This document shows positions 37,842 to 45,370 of a stretch of 64,000 nt of DNA, piece after piece; the stretch's first letter is position 1; each line of letters opens with the position of its first letter. Below the pieces are notes generated by a model that was given only the letters and a program-made list of their open reading frames with translations, did no database searches and was not told the DNA's origin. Made by a program: the position numbers and the translations under genes. Source of the DNA: Chromobacterium sp. IIBBL 290-4 (GTDB lineage Bacteria > Pseudomonadota > Gammaproteobacteria > Burkholderiales > Chromobacteriaceae); assembly GCF_024207115.1 (NCBI RefSeq), contig NZ_CP100128.1, forward strand, positions 4,650,001 to 4,714,000. Reading direction: 5' to 3'.

Positions 37842-39013
37842 GGATGGCCACCCGCAGGTGACATCAACTCTTCAATGGCTGTCACAATTCCGTACGATTC
37901 TAGCGTGCGTAACAAAGGGGCAGATCGAATCAACGGTTCAGGGCCTGCTCCGAAATCAATCTCCTGCAGTTGCAGCCTGCCAGCTGCGGCAAGCATTCTT
38001 TGCTCCGCATCCACCAGCGATATTTTCAGAGCACGCGACAAAACTTCGATGACCATCATACGAGAACAAAGCATGGTCAAAAGCCAAGCAAACAAAACTT
38101 CGGACTCATCGAAATACTCGTCAACCATTCCAATGCGGGTCTTGTCCCCGAACCAATGCAAGCTGTCGACAACCGGTCCTGCCAAACCAGGGTGTCGATG
38201 CCCCAAAGCATCGCAGATAGTCTCCGTAAGGTACGAATTGGTTGCGAACGATTCGCTAGATGCTGCAGCCAGCAATTGGGCTGCGGGACGGTGATCGGCA
38301 AGATCGCTGATTAACGCAGGTAGGCGCTCAACCGCATTATCGCCCGAAAGCGAAGATTCAATAAACGTTGCCAGCTTCCGCGAATCGGCCCCCATGCCGG
38401 AACTCAAGCGCAGCGCCGCTAGGTAATGCCCCTCGTGAGGTTTGTAGACGATGCCTTTCGACCCTAACGCAGAGGTGTTGATGTCGCAAATTTGCCTAAT
38501 CGACAGCGTGACAGCAATGTCGTCAAGGTAGAAGAGCGAGTGAATCAGACCATCATGAGGAGGAATCTCGCAGATGTAACCCGGATCGCAGACATGAGCA
38601 TCATCAGCAACAAGCTCACCGGAGCATACACCGGGCGTGGTTTCTGGCCCATGCGGATGAAATTTGAACCGCACATGCACCCGTCGACCTACAACGACAC
38701 CGAAGGCGCCACCAGCCATATGATCATGCACATACGCTTCAGATCCACGCCGCCAAAACAGCAGTTCAATGCGGAAGTCTCTCTCGCGGTGGATCGTGAT
38801 TGTCGGATAGGCGAAGTCATTTTCAAGTGCAATGGCCGACGGCAGCTGCGTGCTCGCTACCTCACAAAAGAGGTCAAGTTTTGACAAGCGCTCGCATGCT
38901 TGGGTGTCGGAAATGGCGGTCTTGGCAATTTCATGAAACTGACGGTCGCCGCCCAATCCCTTCAAAACGGAGGCGGAAACATCAAGAGCAATGGCATGCA
39001 AGATGGATTTCAT
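37838..39013 (-). CDS. Cupin-domain protein of unknown function
   Basis: 391 residues. Residues about 65-175 form a cupin barrel like cysteine-dioxygenase relatives: metal ligands HDH at 96-98 (SEAYVHDHMAGGAFGVVVG) and His 158 in PPHDGLIHSLFYLDD. The remaining 210 residues are mostly helical and unrecognised. A metal-dependent oxygenase acting on the peptide or on an amino acid is the natural guess, given its place between an exporter and a YcaO enzyme; this is inference. It starts 22 bases after the MFS stop and overlaps ycaO by 4 bases. Ribosome site weak. Confidence 0.7.
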   Translation of the reverse strand: MKSILHAIALDVSASVLKGLGGDRQFHEIAKTAISDTQACERLSKLDLFCEVASTQLPSAIALENDFAYPTITIHRERDFRIELLFWRRGSEAYVHDHMAGGAFGVVVGRRVHVRFKFHPHGPETTPGVCSGELVADDAHVCDPGYICEIPPHDGLIHSLFYLDDIAVTLSIRQICDINTSALGSKGIVYKPHEGHYLAALRLSSGMGADSRKLATFIESSLSGDNAVERLPALISDLADHRPAAQLLAAASSESFATNSYLTETICDALGHRHPGLAGPVVDSLHWFGDKTRIGMVDEYFDESEVLFAWLLTMLCSRMMVIEVLSRALKISLVDAEQRMLAAAGRLQLQEIDFGAGPEPLIRSAPLLRTLESYGIVTAIEELMSPAGGHP

Positions 39014-39035
39014 ATGATTGAGTGAAGCAAACGAA

Positions 39036-40244
39036 TCAGGATTGATTAGACGTAGGGATCGCGCCTACGGTGGCTGTTCGACTTCGCATGCACAACGGTA
39101 CGACGGCCAAGGAAAGGGCCAGAAAAGCGTAGAGCCACCAGATGTCTTTTGGACGGACATGTAAAAGGAAGATCCACGACAAAGCGAACGTCATCGCCCC
39201 GAGTGCGTTCTCAACAAGGCCTTGTATAGAAATGGCACTACCGGAAATCGAGGCATCAATTGCCTCGTAAAATCGGTGGCGATAGTGCATCTCCGCGCAC
39301 AACGCCGACACCATCATGATGGTGAAGAACAACCAGGCAGGCCAGCCGCTGGCAAGCGGAAGAATGATCAGCACGGGCAAAAACAACCACAGCATCAGAT
39401 CACGCCAAGCCGGTCGTGCCTCGATATGTACGGAAACCTTGGGCGCGAACAGTGTCACAATCCCCGAAAGCAACTGTAGCGCTAATAGCAGAACCGGTGT
39501 TTTCTGCAAGGCGGGCACCAGTACCATGGCAGCGTTCGACATCGCTGCCGCAGATACTGTCCGCACCATTGAGATATTCAACACATCACCCCAGAGTTTG
39601 CGTCGGCGCAACTCGCGCGCGCAATCCCGGTAATGTTGGCTGATCGTTGCCTTCGCCAGAGGCTGCAGCTGTGGCCACAGGGCGTAAACATAACCGGCAG
39701 TCAACAGTGCCATGGCTATGCACAGCAACCAAACCGAATCCAGCCCCAGAATTAGGGTGGTGCCATATCCCAAGAGACTGCCGATCACCAGTGAGCCTGC
39801 GCGTACAAGCATCACCCAGCGAACCATCCTGGAGGCCTCGACCTCCGTACCAAGCTGTGCGGACCACACCATAATTTGAGTGGAAAACAGTCCGCTCATG
39901 AATGTTACGGCCAACCCCGCGAGCACGCTTGCGACACAAAGAGAAATAGTCGAGCCTTGCCCCCAGTAATACAAACCAAAGGCAACTGACCGGAGCAGCA
40001 ACGAGCAAATCAGCGACCCCCTGGCTCCCCACCGATCCACAACATAACCAGTCGGCAGTTCAAAAATAAAAAGACTCATCCAAAACCAGAACAGGAGCAG
40101 GTTCGCGTCTGCTGCACTGCCCATCGACTGCGCAGCAAAGGCAGTAAACGCGAATCCCATGGCTGCCTCGAAAGCACCAATGGCGAATGCGGGAACATTA
40201 ACGCGCAATAGAATGCGCTTGGTGATATCGGGGGAATGAACCAT
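39036..40244 (-). CDS. MFS exporter of the YcaO cassette
   Basis: Twelve-helix major-facilitator protein of 402 residues from the ATG at 40244 (a TTG eight codons upstream is possible). Motif A-like loop: GYVVDRWGARGSLICSLLLR after helix 2. The mixed tryptophan-rich helices and short length are typical of drug or peptide exporters. First long gene after the 24-codon peptide ORF, and followed by cupin and ycaO genes with short gaps, so a role in exporting the matured product or in self-protection is likely. Confidence 0.85.
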   Translation of the reverse strand: MVHSPDITKRILLRVNVPAFAIGAFEAAMGFAFTAFAAQSMGSAADANLLLFWFWMSLFIFELPTGYVVDRWGARGSLICSLLLRSVAFGLYYWGQGSTISLCVASVLAGLAVTFMSGLFSTQIMVWSAQLGTEVEASRMVRWVMLVRAGSLVIGSLLGYGTTLILGLDSVWLLCIAMALLTAGYVYALWPQLQPLAKATISQHYRDCARELRRRKLWGDVLNISMVRTVSAAAMSNAAMVLVPALQKTPVLLLALQLLSGIVTLFAPKVSVHIEARPAWRDLMLWLFLPVLIILPLASGWPAWLFFTIMMVSALCAEMHYRHRFYEAIDASISGSAISIQGLVENALGAMTFALSWIFLLHVRPKDIWWLYAFLALSLAVVPLCMRSRTATVGAIPTSNQS

Positions 40245-40339
40245 GAAATCTGCGCACCAGTGGGTCAAGAAAGTCGCGGTAAGTTAGGTCAATGACGCTG
40301 AAAAGAGGCCCACCGATGAGGGCAGGCCTCTGGGAGCCC

Positions 40340-40369
40340 AAAAAACCCTGCTAAAGATCAGTAGGGTTT
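40340..40369 (-). terminator. Leaky terminator after the 24-codon peptide gene
   Basis: Read leftwards, AAACCCT (40369-40363) pairs with AGGGTTT (40349-40343), plus two inner pairs, then TTT. The hairpin overlaps the last codons of the peptide ORF and lies before the MFS gene. Such a weak terminator would let the precursor be made in excess over the enzymes. Confidence 0.6.
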
Positions 40370-40432
40370 GGCTTGAGCAACATTCTTCAGGGCCTTCTTG
40401 GTACTGACGCGAATAACATTAGGCTTTTGCAT
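40358..40432 (-). CDS. 24-residue peptide, putative RiPP precursor
   Basis: A short ORF upstream of the MFS-cupin-ycaO genes on the same strand. It starts MQKPNVIRVSTKK and ends KNVAQAKPY before TGA. A strong AAGGAGA site sits 5 bases before the ATG, and a hairpin terminator overlaps the end, both typical of precursor genes. It is basic (five Lys, one Arg), has one Ser and one Thr (SerThr at 10-11) and no Cys, so thiazole formation is excluded. No double-glycine leader. The precursor role rests on position, ribosome site and terminator, not on homology. Confidence 0.62.
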   Translation of the reverse strand: MQKPNVIRVSTKKALKNVAQAKPY

Positions 40433-40495
40433 GGATTTCTCCTTGAGTGGGATTAGGATGAGCCGCCACTGCACATTGCGAGTAACGGCTTGAAG

Positions 40496-40525
40496 AATAT
40501 AATCCTAAAAACCGCAGTCGCGCAA
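40496..40525 (-). promoter_or_regulatory. Possible promoter of the YcaO cassette
   Basis: Read leftwards, TTGCGC (40525-40520) and TATATT (40501-40496) are 18 bases apart, about 65 bases before the 24-codon ORF. A weak match, but the only candidate near the expected place. Confidence 0.35.
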
Positions 40526-40802
40526 TACCATTGGCATAAAATGTGAGCAGACCCGCCGATTTTGGAGGGCCCATTCCTGCCAGCATCTGTTTGAGATAGT
40601 TGCATGCCTGCTGTCAGACGGTGAGGACAGACAACTGCTCCGCAGCGCGGCTGGCCCAGCCCTGAAGCCAAACAGAGACTCGCATAAAGGCTGCCCGGGC
40701 GCTGGCGAGATGCGCGTGCATGCCCGTCAATGCGATGGTCGCTTTTCCGGCATGCTCCGTTTTCTGCCCTACCTGTAAGGGCTTGCAATCCAGAGCACGG
40801 CT

Positions 40803-40916
40803 GGCTCAAATTAATTGCACCCACCTGAAAGCTCCGGCTCAGATTACGTGCAACTGGAGTTGCAATCGACCCGCCTAGCTCACAATCCGTGTCGGCGGAC
40901 TCAGATTATCTGCAAC
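40803..40916 (+). repeat. Three imperfect direct repeats (GGCTCAGATTA-nn-TGCAAC type)
   Basis: Copies lie at 40803-40820, 40836-40854 and 40897-40915: GGCTCAAATTAATTGCAC, GGCTCAGATTACGTGCAAC, GGACTCAGATTATCTGCAAC. A weaker related stretch starts at 40876. Repeats of this shape occur at the ends of elements moved by tyrosine recombinases, such as the family of the broken integrase at 33.3 kb. They may be binding sites left from a lost element; this is inference. Confidence 0.6.
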
Positions 40917-41048
40917 TACCAACTTGTCAGGTTGAAGCCTTGGACGATGCCATGTCTGGAAATGCCCGACGTCCCCCCACTTTCAGTAGCAGAGAGCTTT
41001 AGAGGTGTTAACAACCTTTTTGATCAACGGCACAGCTTGCTACAGACA

Positions 41049-41080
41049 AAAACCCGCGCTCATTGAGACGCGGGCTTTTT
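41049..41080 (+). terminator. Orphan terminator-like hairpin
   Basis: AACCCGCG and CGCGGGCTTTTT pair around CTCATTGAGA, followed by a good T-run. No gene ends just upstream, so it seems to be a relic of deleted DNA. Confidence 0.6.
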
Positions 41081-41528
41081 CATTTTCATTGACGTGGCAG
41101 GCGCTCTGCACTTATGTCGCGGCACGCCTAAGAATGGTCTGGTTGTGGCTTGCTCCTGCTTCTGCTCTTCGGCCGAAGCAGTCAGTCATGCCTTTGTGCT
41201 AGCATGGCTGTTCTTGATCCATTGCGGACATCTGCTTAAAGGGGCGAGGAGCTGATCCGCAGCGATAGCCACCCCATGGCCATCATGTGCCAACGCACCG
41301 TAATTTGTTGCCTCCCGGTCGGTCTACTGGGTGCTCGTGACCAACCACTACAACCGCGCGACTGCTACGCTGAGTCGCACTAGTTGACGCATTGATTAGA
41401 AATAGATCAGCCGCCTGATCATAGACAGCGTGTGCGACAACATTTTTATAGTAGATTCGTCAAGCAATCGGCCACGGAGGTACTTCGGTCGACGTGAGAT
41501 GCAATCGAGGGGAGAAGGAGAGGCCTGC

Positions 41529-42725
41529 ATGGAGGAGTTGGATCGCTTGGTCGATTCGTTGACATCCGAAGCGTCGGAGGCAGACCCTGAGGTCCTGCGG
41601 CAAAGAGCCAAGCTTGCAATGGTAGATGCATGGCGCGAGATCGTTCCCCAGCTTCGGTACAAGGCTGAGGCAGGCAGCATGGCCTGGCTGAGGCGTTATG
41701 AAGGCAGCGCGTTCGACCAATGCGCTCGGCGTATCACCCCGCTTACCAAATCGGACTATGGGCGGGGGCGCCCGACAGCCTCATTCCAGCGTTTCATCGA
41801 CGAGGCAAACGCAATAGCCCGTGAGTCCAAGCTACTGGAAAAGCACTCGCTGGAGACTGTTGGGGTGCTACCGATAGGAACCGTCAATTCGTTTGCACTG
41901 TGGATCGCGCCAGACAGCGCCAATTCGAAGATGGCTGTCTTTCAACTCGGCCTTCATGAGTGCATCGACGGTCTGTTGCGCGCCGTAGTGGCCATCGAAG
42001 GTTGGCTGCCATTCGAGTTGTTCGACGACATCGACTTCAAATCAGACGGATGGCATGATAGCTACCGAGCGGCCATCGACGACTGCATCGACGCTCACGA
42101 CGAAGTGATTTCCTTCGTAGAACACCTGCTGCTACGGACATTGTTCGTTGGCCACCCCCAGGGTATGCATCATTTTCCGCTGGCCACGTCTTCGAGGGAG
42201 CTGCACCGCATCCTCCTCCGCCACGTCGAGCTGTTTCGGATCGGCCACGAGATCGGACATGTCGTGGCTGCCGCCCAAGGCCCGCACGGGGCCGGTAGTT
42301 TACCGCTGCACATCGGACCTACAGTTGTGGCCGTTGCGCCATCGACACCGGAGGAAGAGTTCATCGCCGACATGATTGGGGGTGGAATATCCGATGCAGG
42401 CAGGCCGCAGCGTGGGCGGAGGATGTCTGCCGAGGTCTTCAGGTACGCAGGGGTAGCTCCGGATCTTTGCTTGTCTATGTTCGCGCTGCTAGAAGACGCC
42501 GTGACCGCATTAGGCGGTTGCCGAGTCGCCCTAGATTGGCACACGTCAGCACGTGCGCGCCGACAGGTCCGGCGAGACCTCCTCTCCGAGTGGGGAGACA
42601 AGCCAGGGATCGTACTCGGCCAGAGGCTGCAATTCGTGCTTGAGGCGGTGCAAAGGCTTATCCTGCCAAAGCTCAAAGAATGTATACAGCGCGGGGCCGC
42701 ACTGAGTGCCGTGTGGCACGGCTAG
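41529..42725 (+). CDS. Putative zinc metallopeptidase (HExxH), first gene of a three-gene operon
   Basis: 398 residues from this start, which has AAGGAGAGG nine bases upstream; a longer in-frame start at 41430 is less likely. The zinc motif is HEIGHV at 240-245 (FRIGHEIGHVVAAAQ); EEEFIADMIGG at 275-285 supplies a likely third ligand in the gluzincin manner (helix with E/D and A-D). No signal peptide or membrane helix, so the target should be cytoplasmic. I do not recognise the family beyond the HExxH fold. It is followed by a small protein and a second HExxH protein, suggesting one system. Codon use and GC differ from the core genome. Confidence 0.7.
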   Translation: MEELDRLVDSLTSEASEADPEVLRQRAKLAMVDAWREIVPQLRYKAEAGSMAWLRRYEGSAFDQCARRITPLTKSDYGRGRPTASFQRFIDEANAIARESKLLEKHSLETVGVLPIGTVNSFALWIAPDSANSKMAVFQLGLHECIDGLLRAVVAIEGWLPFELFDDIDFKSDGWHDSYRAAIDDCIDAHDEVISFVEHLLLRTLFVGHPQGMHHFPLATSSRELHRILLRHVELFRIGHEIGHVVAAAQGPHGAGSLPLHIGPTVVAVAPSTPEEEFIADMIGGGISDAGRPQRGRRMSAEVFRYAGVAPDLCLSMFALLEDAVTALGGCRVALDWHTSARARRQVRRDLLSEWGDKPGIVLGQRLQFVLEAVQRLILPKLKECIQRGAALSAVWHG

Positions 42726-42755
42726 AGGATTTAATCACGACAAAAGGGGAGCTTT

Positions 42756-43061
42756 ATGAGCAAAACTCAATCCATTTCAATACAGGTACAGAAAAATGAC
42801 GAGGACTTCCTTCAGGCGATGCGAGCGGAAACAGAGATCGGCTTCGTCGAGTTAGAAACCTCGAGCTTTGATGGGCAGTCCGAGATCACCACCGTCGTGG
42901 TAACGCTCACGCCCCTGGTAATCGGTCTTATCGGCAGGATCGTGTCTCAGCAACTGAAGGCGCGCCGGTACATAAAGGTGGTGTACAAGGGACTTCAGAT
43001 CCAGGGCCTCAGCGACGAGAACGCTACGCGCCTGATCGAGAAGTTGATCGACAAGCAGTGA
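42756..43061 (+). CDS. Small EACC1-like adaptor protein
   Basis: 101 residues. The layout resembles effector-associated constant component 1 (EACC1) of bacterial conflict systems: an N-terminal strand-rich part (SISIQVQKNDEDFLQAMRAE), a central hydrophobic helix (VVVTLTPLVIGLIGRIVSQQ), then KVVYKGLQIQGLSDENATRL. The assignment is from pattern memory only. EACC1 proteins accompany peptidase or nuclease effectors, matching the two flanking HExxH genes. AAGGGGAGC lies before the ATG. The stop overlaps the next gene's GTG (GTGA), so stoichiometric coupling to the second peptidase is likely. The central helix might alternatively be a membrane anchor. Confidence 0.55.
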   Translation: MSKTQSISIQVQKNDEDFLQAMRAETEIGFVELETSSFDGQSEITTVVVTLTPLVIGLIGRIVSQQLKARRYIKVVYKGLQIQGLSDENATRLIEKLIDKQ

Positions 43062-44419
43062 AAACAGCCGAAGAAGTGTTTCCCGCCCCCGTGTTGGCTT
43101 ACATCGAGTCGACGCGGTTCTCGCTGCCAGAGGTAGTCTCGAGCAAGCAGACCATTGAGATCCGAGATGCGTTCTACGATCCATTTGTCCAGTACTTGAA
43201 GCGCATTGGCGACGCGTTTGGCATTCAAGCCACAGTCGGCCTAGTCTACACGGACATGATGCGTTCCGAGGCTATAACCATTGGAGGGCAGAGCTACATC
43301 GCGCACGACCAGTACTTCGGGCAAGTCATCAATATGATGAACCGCATGTTCCTATACGGCGCATCAAAGAAGACTAAGGTCATCTACTTCCACAAGGTGG
43401 CGTCGCAAGTGCTGAGCCGCTATGGCTTCTATCCGGAGTCCACCTTCGCCGCGAATCTCTATCGCGAGTCGCGCAAGGACATGGACCACATCATGAAGCA
43501 AAGGCGCGATGGCTCCTCGCGTCATGGTCTATACACCACGGTGCAGGAACTGTTTGTGCTGCTGCACGAGCAGTCCCATGTCATCTTCAAGCACCATCCC
43601 GACCTATTAAATGAGATGTCTGCTGATGTGAGAGCATGGTTGGTCGACTACGCGAAGCCGAGTCGTGCAAGCGCCACCGAGTTGCAGGCTGCGATGCAGG
43701 CGCAAGGTTGGTCCGAGGTAGAGCAGACCGAGTTCCGCGAGCAAGAAGCAGCGTACATGGCATCGATGCAGTTGCGTACCGCCTTCTGCGAAGAGATAGT
43801 GTCTAGGAAAGACTTGGTCGAGGAGTTCTGCTGCGATCAGCTCGCGCTAATTAACGTGCTCGGGTACTTTGCCGGTAGTACCTATCGGGTGCATGGAGAG
43901 AAAATGAGACGGGACTACAGCGGGACAGATAAGATCACTGCCGTCCTACTGTGCTTCCTAAATATGCGAACTTTGCAGATGATGGAGGCAATGTGTGCGC
44001 TGGAGAAGAACGCTGATTTTCTGAGCCGCTCACAAGGCTCCATTTCCGCCACCGAGGGTGTGTATGAAACGTTCTACAGCGCGCGCCTGCACCGTGCGAA
44101 AGATCTTTGCTACGACCTCGCGCTGAACGATGACGAAGATGCCACCTCCATTCACATGCAGGTGAGTAGGCTGATGGACCACCACACCGACGAGATCTTC
44201 GCGATGGCCGAGGGGACTTTGCGCCGCCTGCTGTACGAGAAAGAACTCCGTCCCGAAATAGAGCGTGTCTTTGAGCCGCTCACATCTGAGATTACTGACA
44301 ACCAGCACCTTAAGCGCACCGTCACTGCGATGTTGCATCTGATACCGGATCGGCCGGAAGATGGCCGTACTACTTCCAAGAAAGCGAAGAAGCGTTCGCG
44401 AAATGGCAAGAAGCGCTGA
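43058..44419 (+). CDS. Putative zinc metallopeptidase (HExxH), third gene of the operon
   Basis: 453 residues starting at a GTG that overlaps the preceding stop. Zinc motif HEQSHV at 170-175 (FVLLHEQSHVIFKHHPDLL), and DLVEEFCCDQLAL at 252-264 as the likely third-ligand helix. The C-terminus is very basic (KKAKKRSRNGKKR), which suggests binding to nucleic acid or to an acidic partner. It is not closely similar to the first peptidase of the operon outside the motif. No signal peptide. Family not recognised; conflict or defence role inferred from the EACC1-like neighbour and island location. Confidence 0.7.
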   Translation: MKTAEEVFPAPVLAYIESTRFSLPEVVSSKQTIEIRDAFYDPFVQYLKRIGDAFGIQATVGLVYTDMMRSEAITIGGQSYIAHDQYFGQVINMMNRMFLYGASKKTKVIYFHKVASQVLSRYGFYPESTFAANLYRESRKDMDHIMKQRRDGSSRHGLYTTVQELFVLLHEQSHVIFKHHPDLLNEMSADVRAWLVDYAKPSRASATELQAAMQAQGWSEVEQTEFREQEAAYMASMQLRTAFCEEIVSRKDLVEEFCCDQLALINVLGYFAGSTYRVHGEKMRRDYSGTDKITAVLLCFLNMRTLQMMEAMCALEKNADFLSRSQGSISATEGVYETFYSARLHRAKDLCYDLALNDDEDATSIHMQVSRLMDHHTDEIFAMAEGTLRRLLYEKELRPEIERVFEPLTSEITDNQHLKRTVTAMLHLIPDRPEDGRTTSKKAKKRSRNGKKR

Positions 44420-44664
44420 GGCAGCCACAACACTTGAGTTGAAGCGAGTCAGCGACCAAGATTCAGTCCCAGATGCGGGTATGTCTGTAATTCTGTGTAA
44501 AACAGCCGCACAAGAGTCATACAACGACTGGCAGCTTTGGCCGATTAGCCGCCCAAGTTACCAATTTCCCACATCACCAGCTACTTGTTGCTTTCTCGTC
44601 AATCACTGCTAACGTATCAGAAACAGTGATCTGCCCCTCCCCACGCAACCAGCAAAATCCAGCC
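44420..44664. other. Right border region of island A
   Basis: Roughly 245 bases between the second metallopeptidase and the slyD terminator. No ORF with coding character, no direct repeat pairing convincingly with the left border was found. Confidence 0.4.
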
Positions 44665-44697
44665 AAAACAAAACCCTCCCAAATCGGGAGGGTTTTG
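44665..44697 (-). terminator. Terminator after slyD
   Basis: CAAAACCCTCCC and GGGAGGGTTTTG pair around a short loop; read leftwards TTTTGTTTT follows. It marks the return to core sequence after island A. Confidence 0.85.
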
Positions 44698-44718
44698 CTT
44701 GTGCGGGGGACGCCGGGA

Positions 44719-45195
44719 TCAGTGCTGATGCCCGTGTTCGCCATGCACATGCTGGTGGGCGATTTCTTCGGCAGTGGCCTCGCGCACATCCACCACTTTA
44801 AGGGAGAAGCGCAGGTCTTTGCCGCACAGCGGGTGGTTGCCGTCCAGCAAGACGGTCGGGCCTTTGATCTTGGTGACGAAATAGTAGCGCGGCTGGCCGT
44901 CCGGGCCCAGGCGCTGGATCTGGCCGCCCACCTTGATTCCGGGCGGAAAGTCAGCCTTGGGCATGGTGGTGGACAGGGCTTCGTCGCGCGCGCCAAAGGC
45001 GTCTTCGGTAGCTAGCTCCACCGTGGTCTGGAAGCCGGGTTCCTGGCCTTCCAGCGCGGCTTCCAGCTTGGGAAACAGGTTGTCGTAACCGCCGTGCAGA
45101 TAGGCGACCGGGTGCTTGCCGTCGTCGTAGACCAGACCTTGGCTGTCGGTGACTTTCATGCGCACGGTAACGGCGGTGTTTGCAGTGATTTTCAT
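44719..45195 (-). CDS. slyD: FKBP-type peptidyl-prolyl isomerase SlyD
   Basis: Prolyl isomerase and metallochaperone of 158 residues. The FKBP domain is interrupted by the insert-in-flap typical of SlyD (residues about 75-120; KVVDVREATAEEIAHQHVHG begins the tail). Start motif VTVRMKVTDSQG and the YLHGGYDNLFPKLEAALEGQ stretch are diagnostic. The tail HQHVHGEHGHQH is a short metal-binding histidine segment, which fits nickel supply to hydrogenase or urease in other species. Start at 45195 chosen over one eight codons upstream because the SlyD motif begins there. Confidence 0.92.
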   Translation of the reverse strand: MKITANTAVTVRMKVTDSQGLVYDDGKHPVAYLHGGYDNLFPKLEAALEGQEPGFQTTVELATEDAFGARDEALSTTMPKADFPPGIKVGGQIQRLGPDGQPRYYFVTKIKGPTVLLDGNHPLCGKDLRFSLKVVDVREATAEEIAHQHVHGEHGHQH

Positions 45196-45287
45196 GGCGG
45201 GCAATGGCAAATAAAACAAAGCCGGAAGGGTGGCAGTTCAGCGCGGGAGTGTCAACTCATCCGCCCCAATCGAAACCAGCGAAGCAT

Positions 45288-45324
45288 CAAAAAGAAGCCG
45301 GCCTCTTCTGAAGAGAGCCGGCCC
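45288..45324 (-). terminator. Terminator after the LivJ-like gene
   Basis: GCCGGC-CTCTTC and GAAGAG-GCCGGC (one mismatch) form a long stem; read leftwards TTCTTTTTG follows. Confidence 0.75.
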
Positions 45325-45370
45325 AAGGCGGAGGAGTACGCCGGGGTAATATCGTCTTACCTGCCCGCGC

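Larger units (their letters stand above)
40433..41528. other. Gene-poor region between the YcaO cassette and the metallopeptidase operon
   Basis: About 1.1 kb with no ORF I trust. It holds the weak cassette promoter (40496-40525), the repeat cluster (40803-40916) and an orphan hairpin (41049-41080: CCCGCG and CGCGGG with CTTTTT). The hairpin looks like a terminator left from a lost gene. The stretch 41090-41430 shows nothing further. Confidence 0.5.

Noticed and set aside
40453..40824. 123-codon leftward frame upstream of the YcaO cassette
   Set aside because: No ribosome site, atypical composition, and it would cover the likely cassette promoter.
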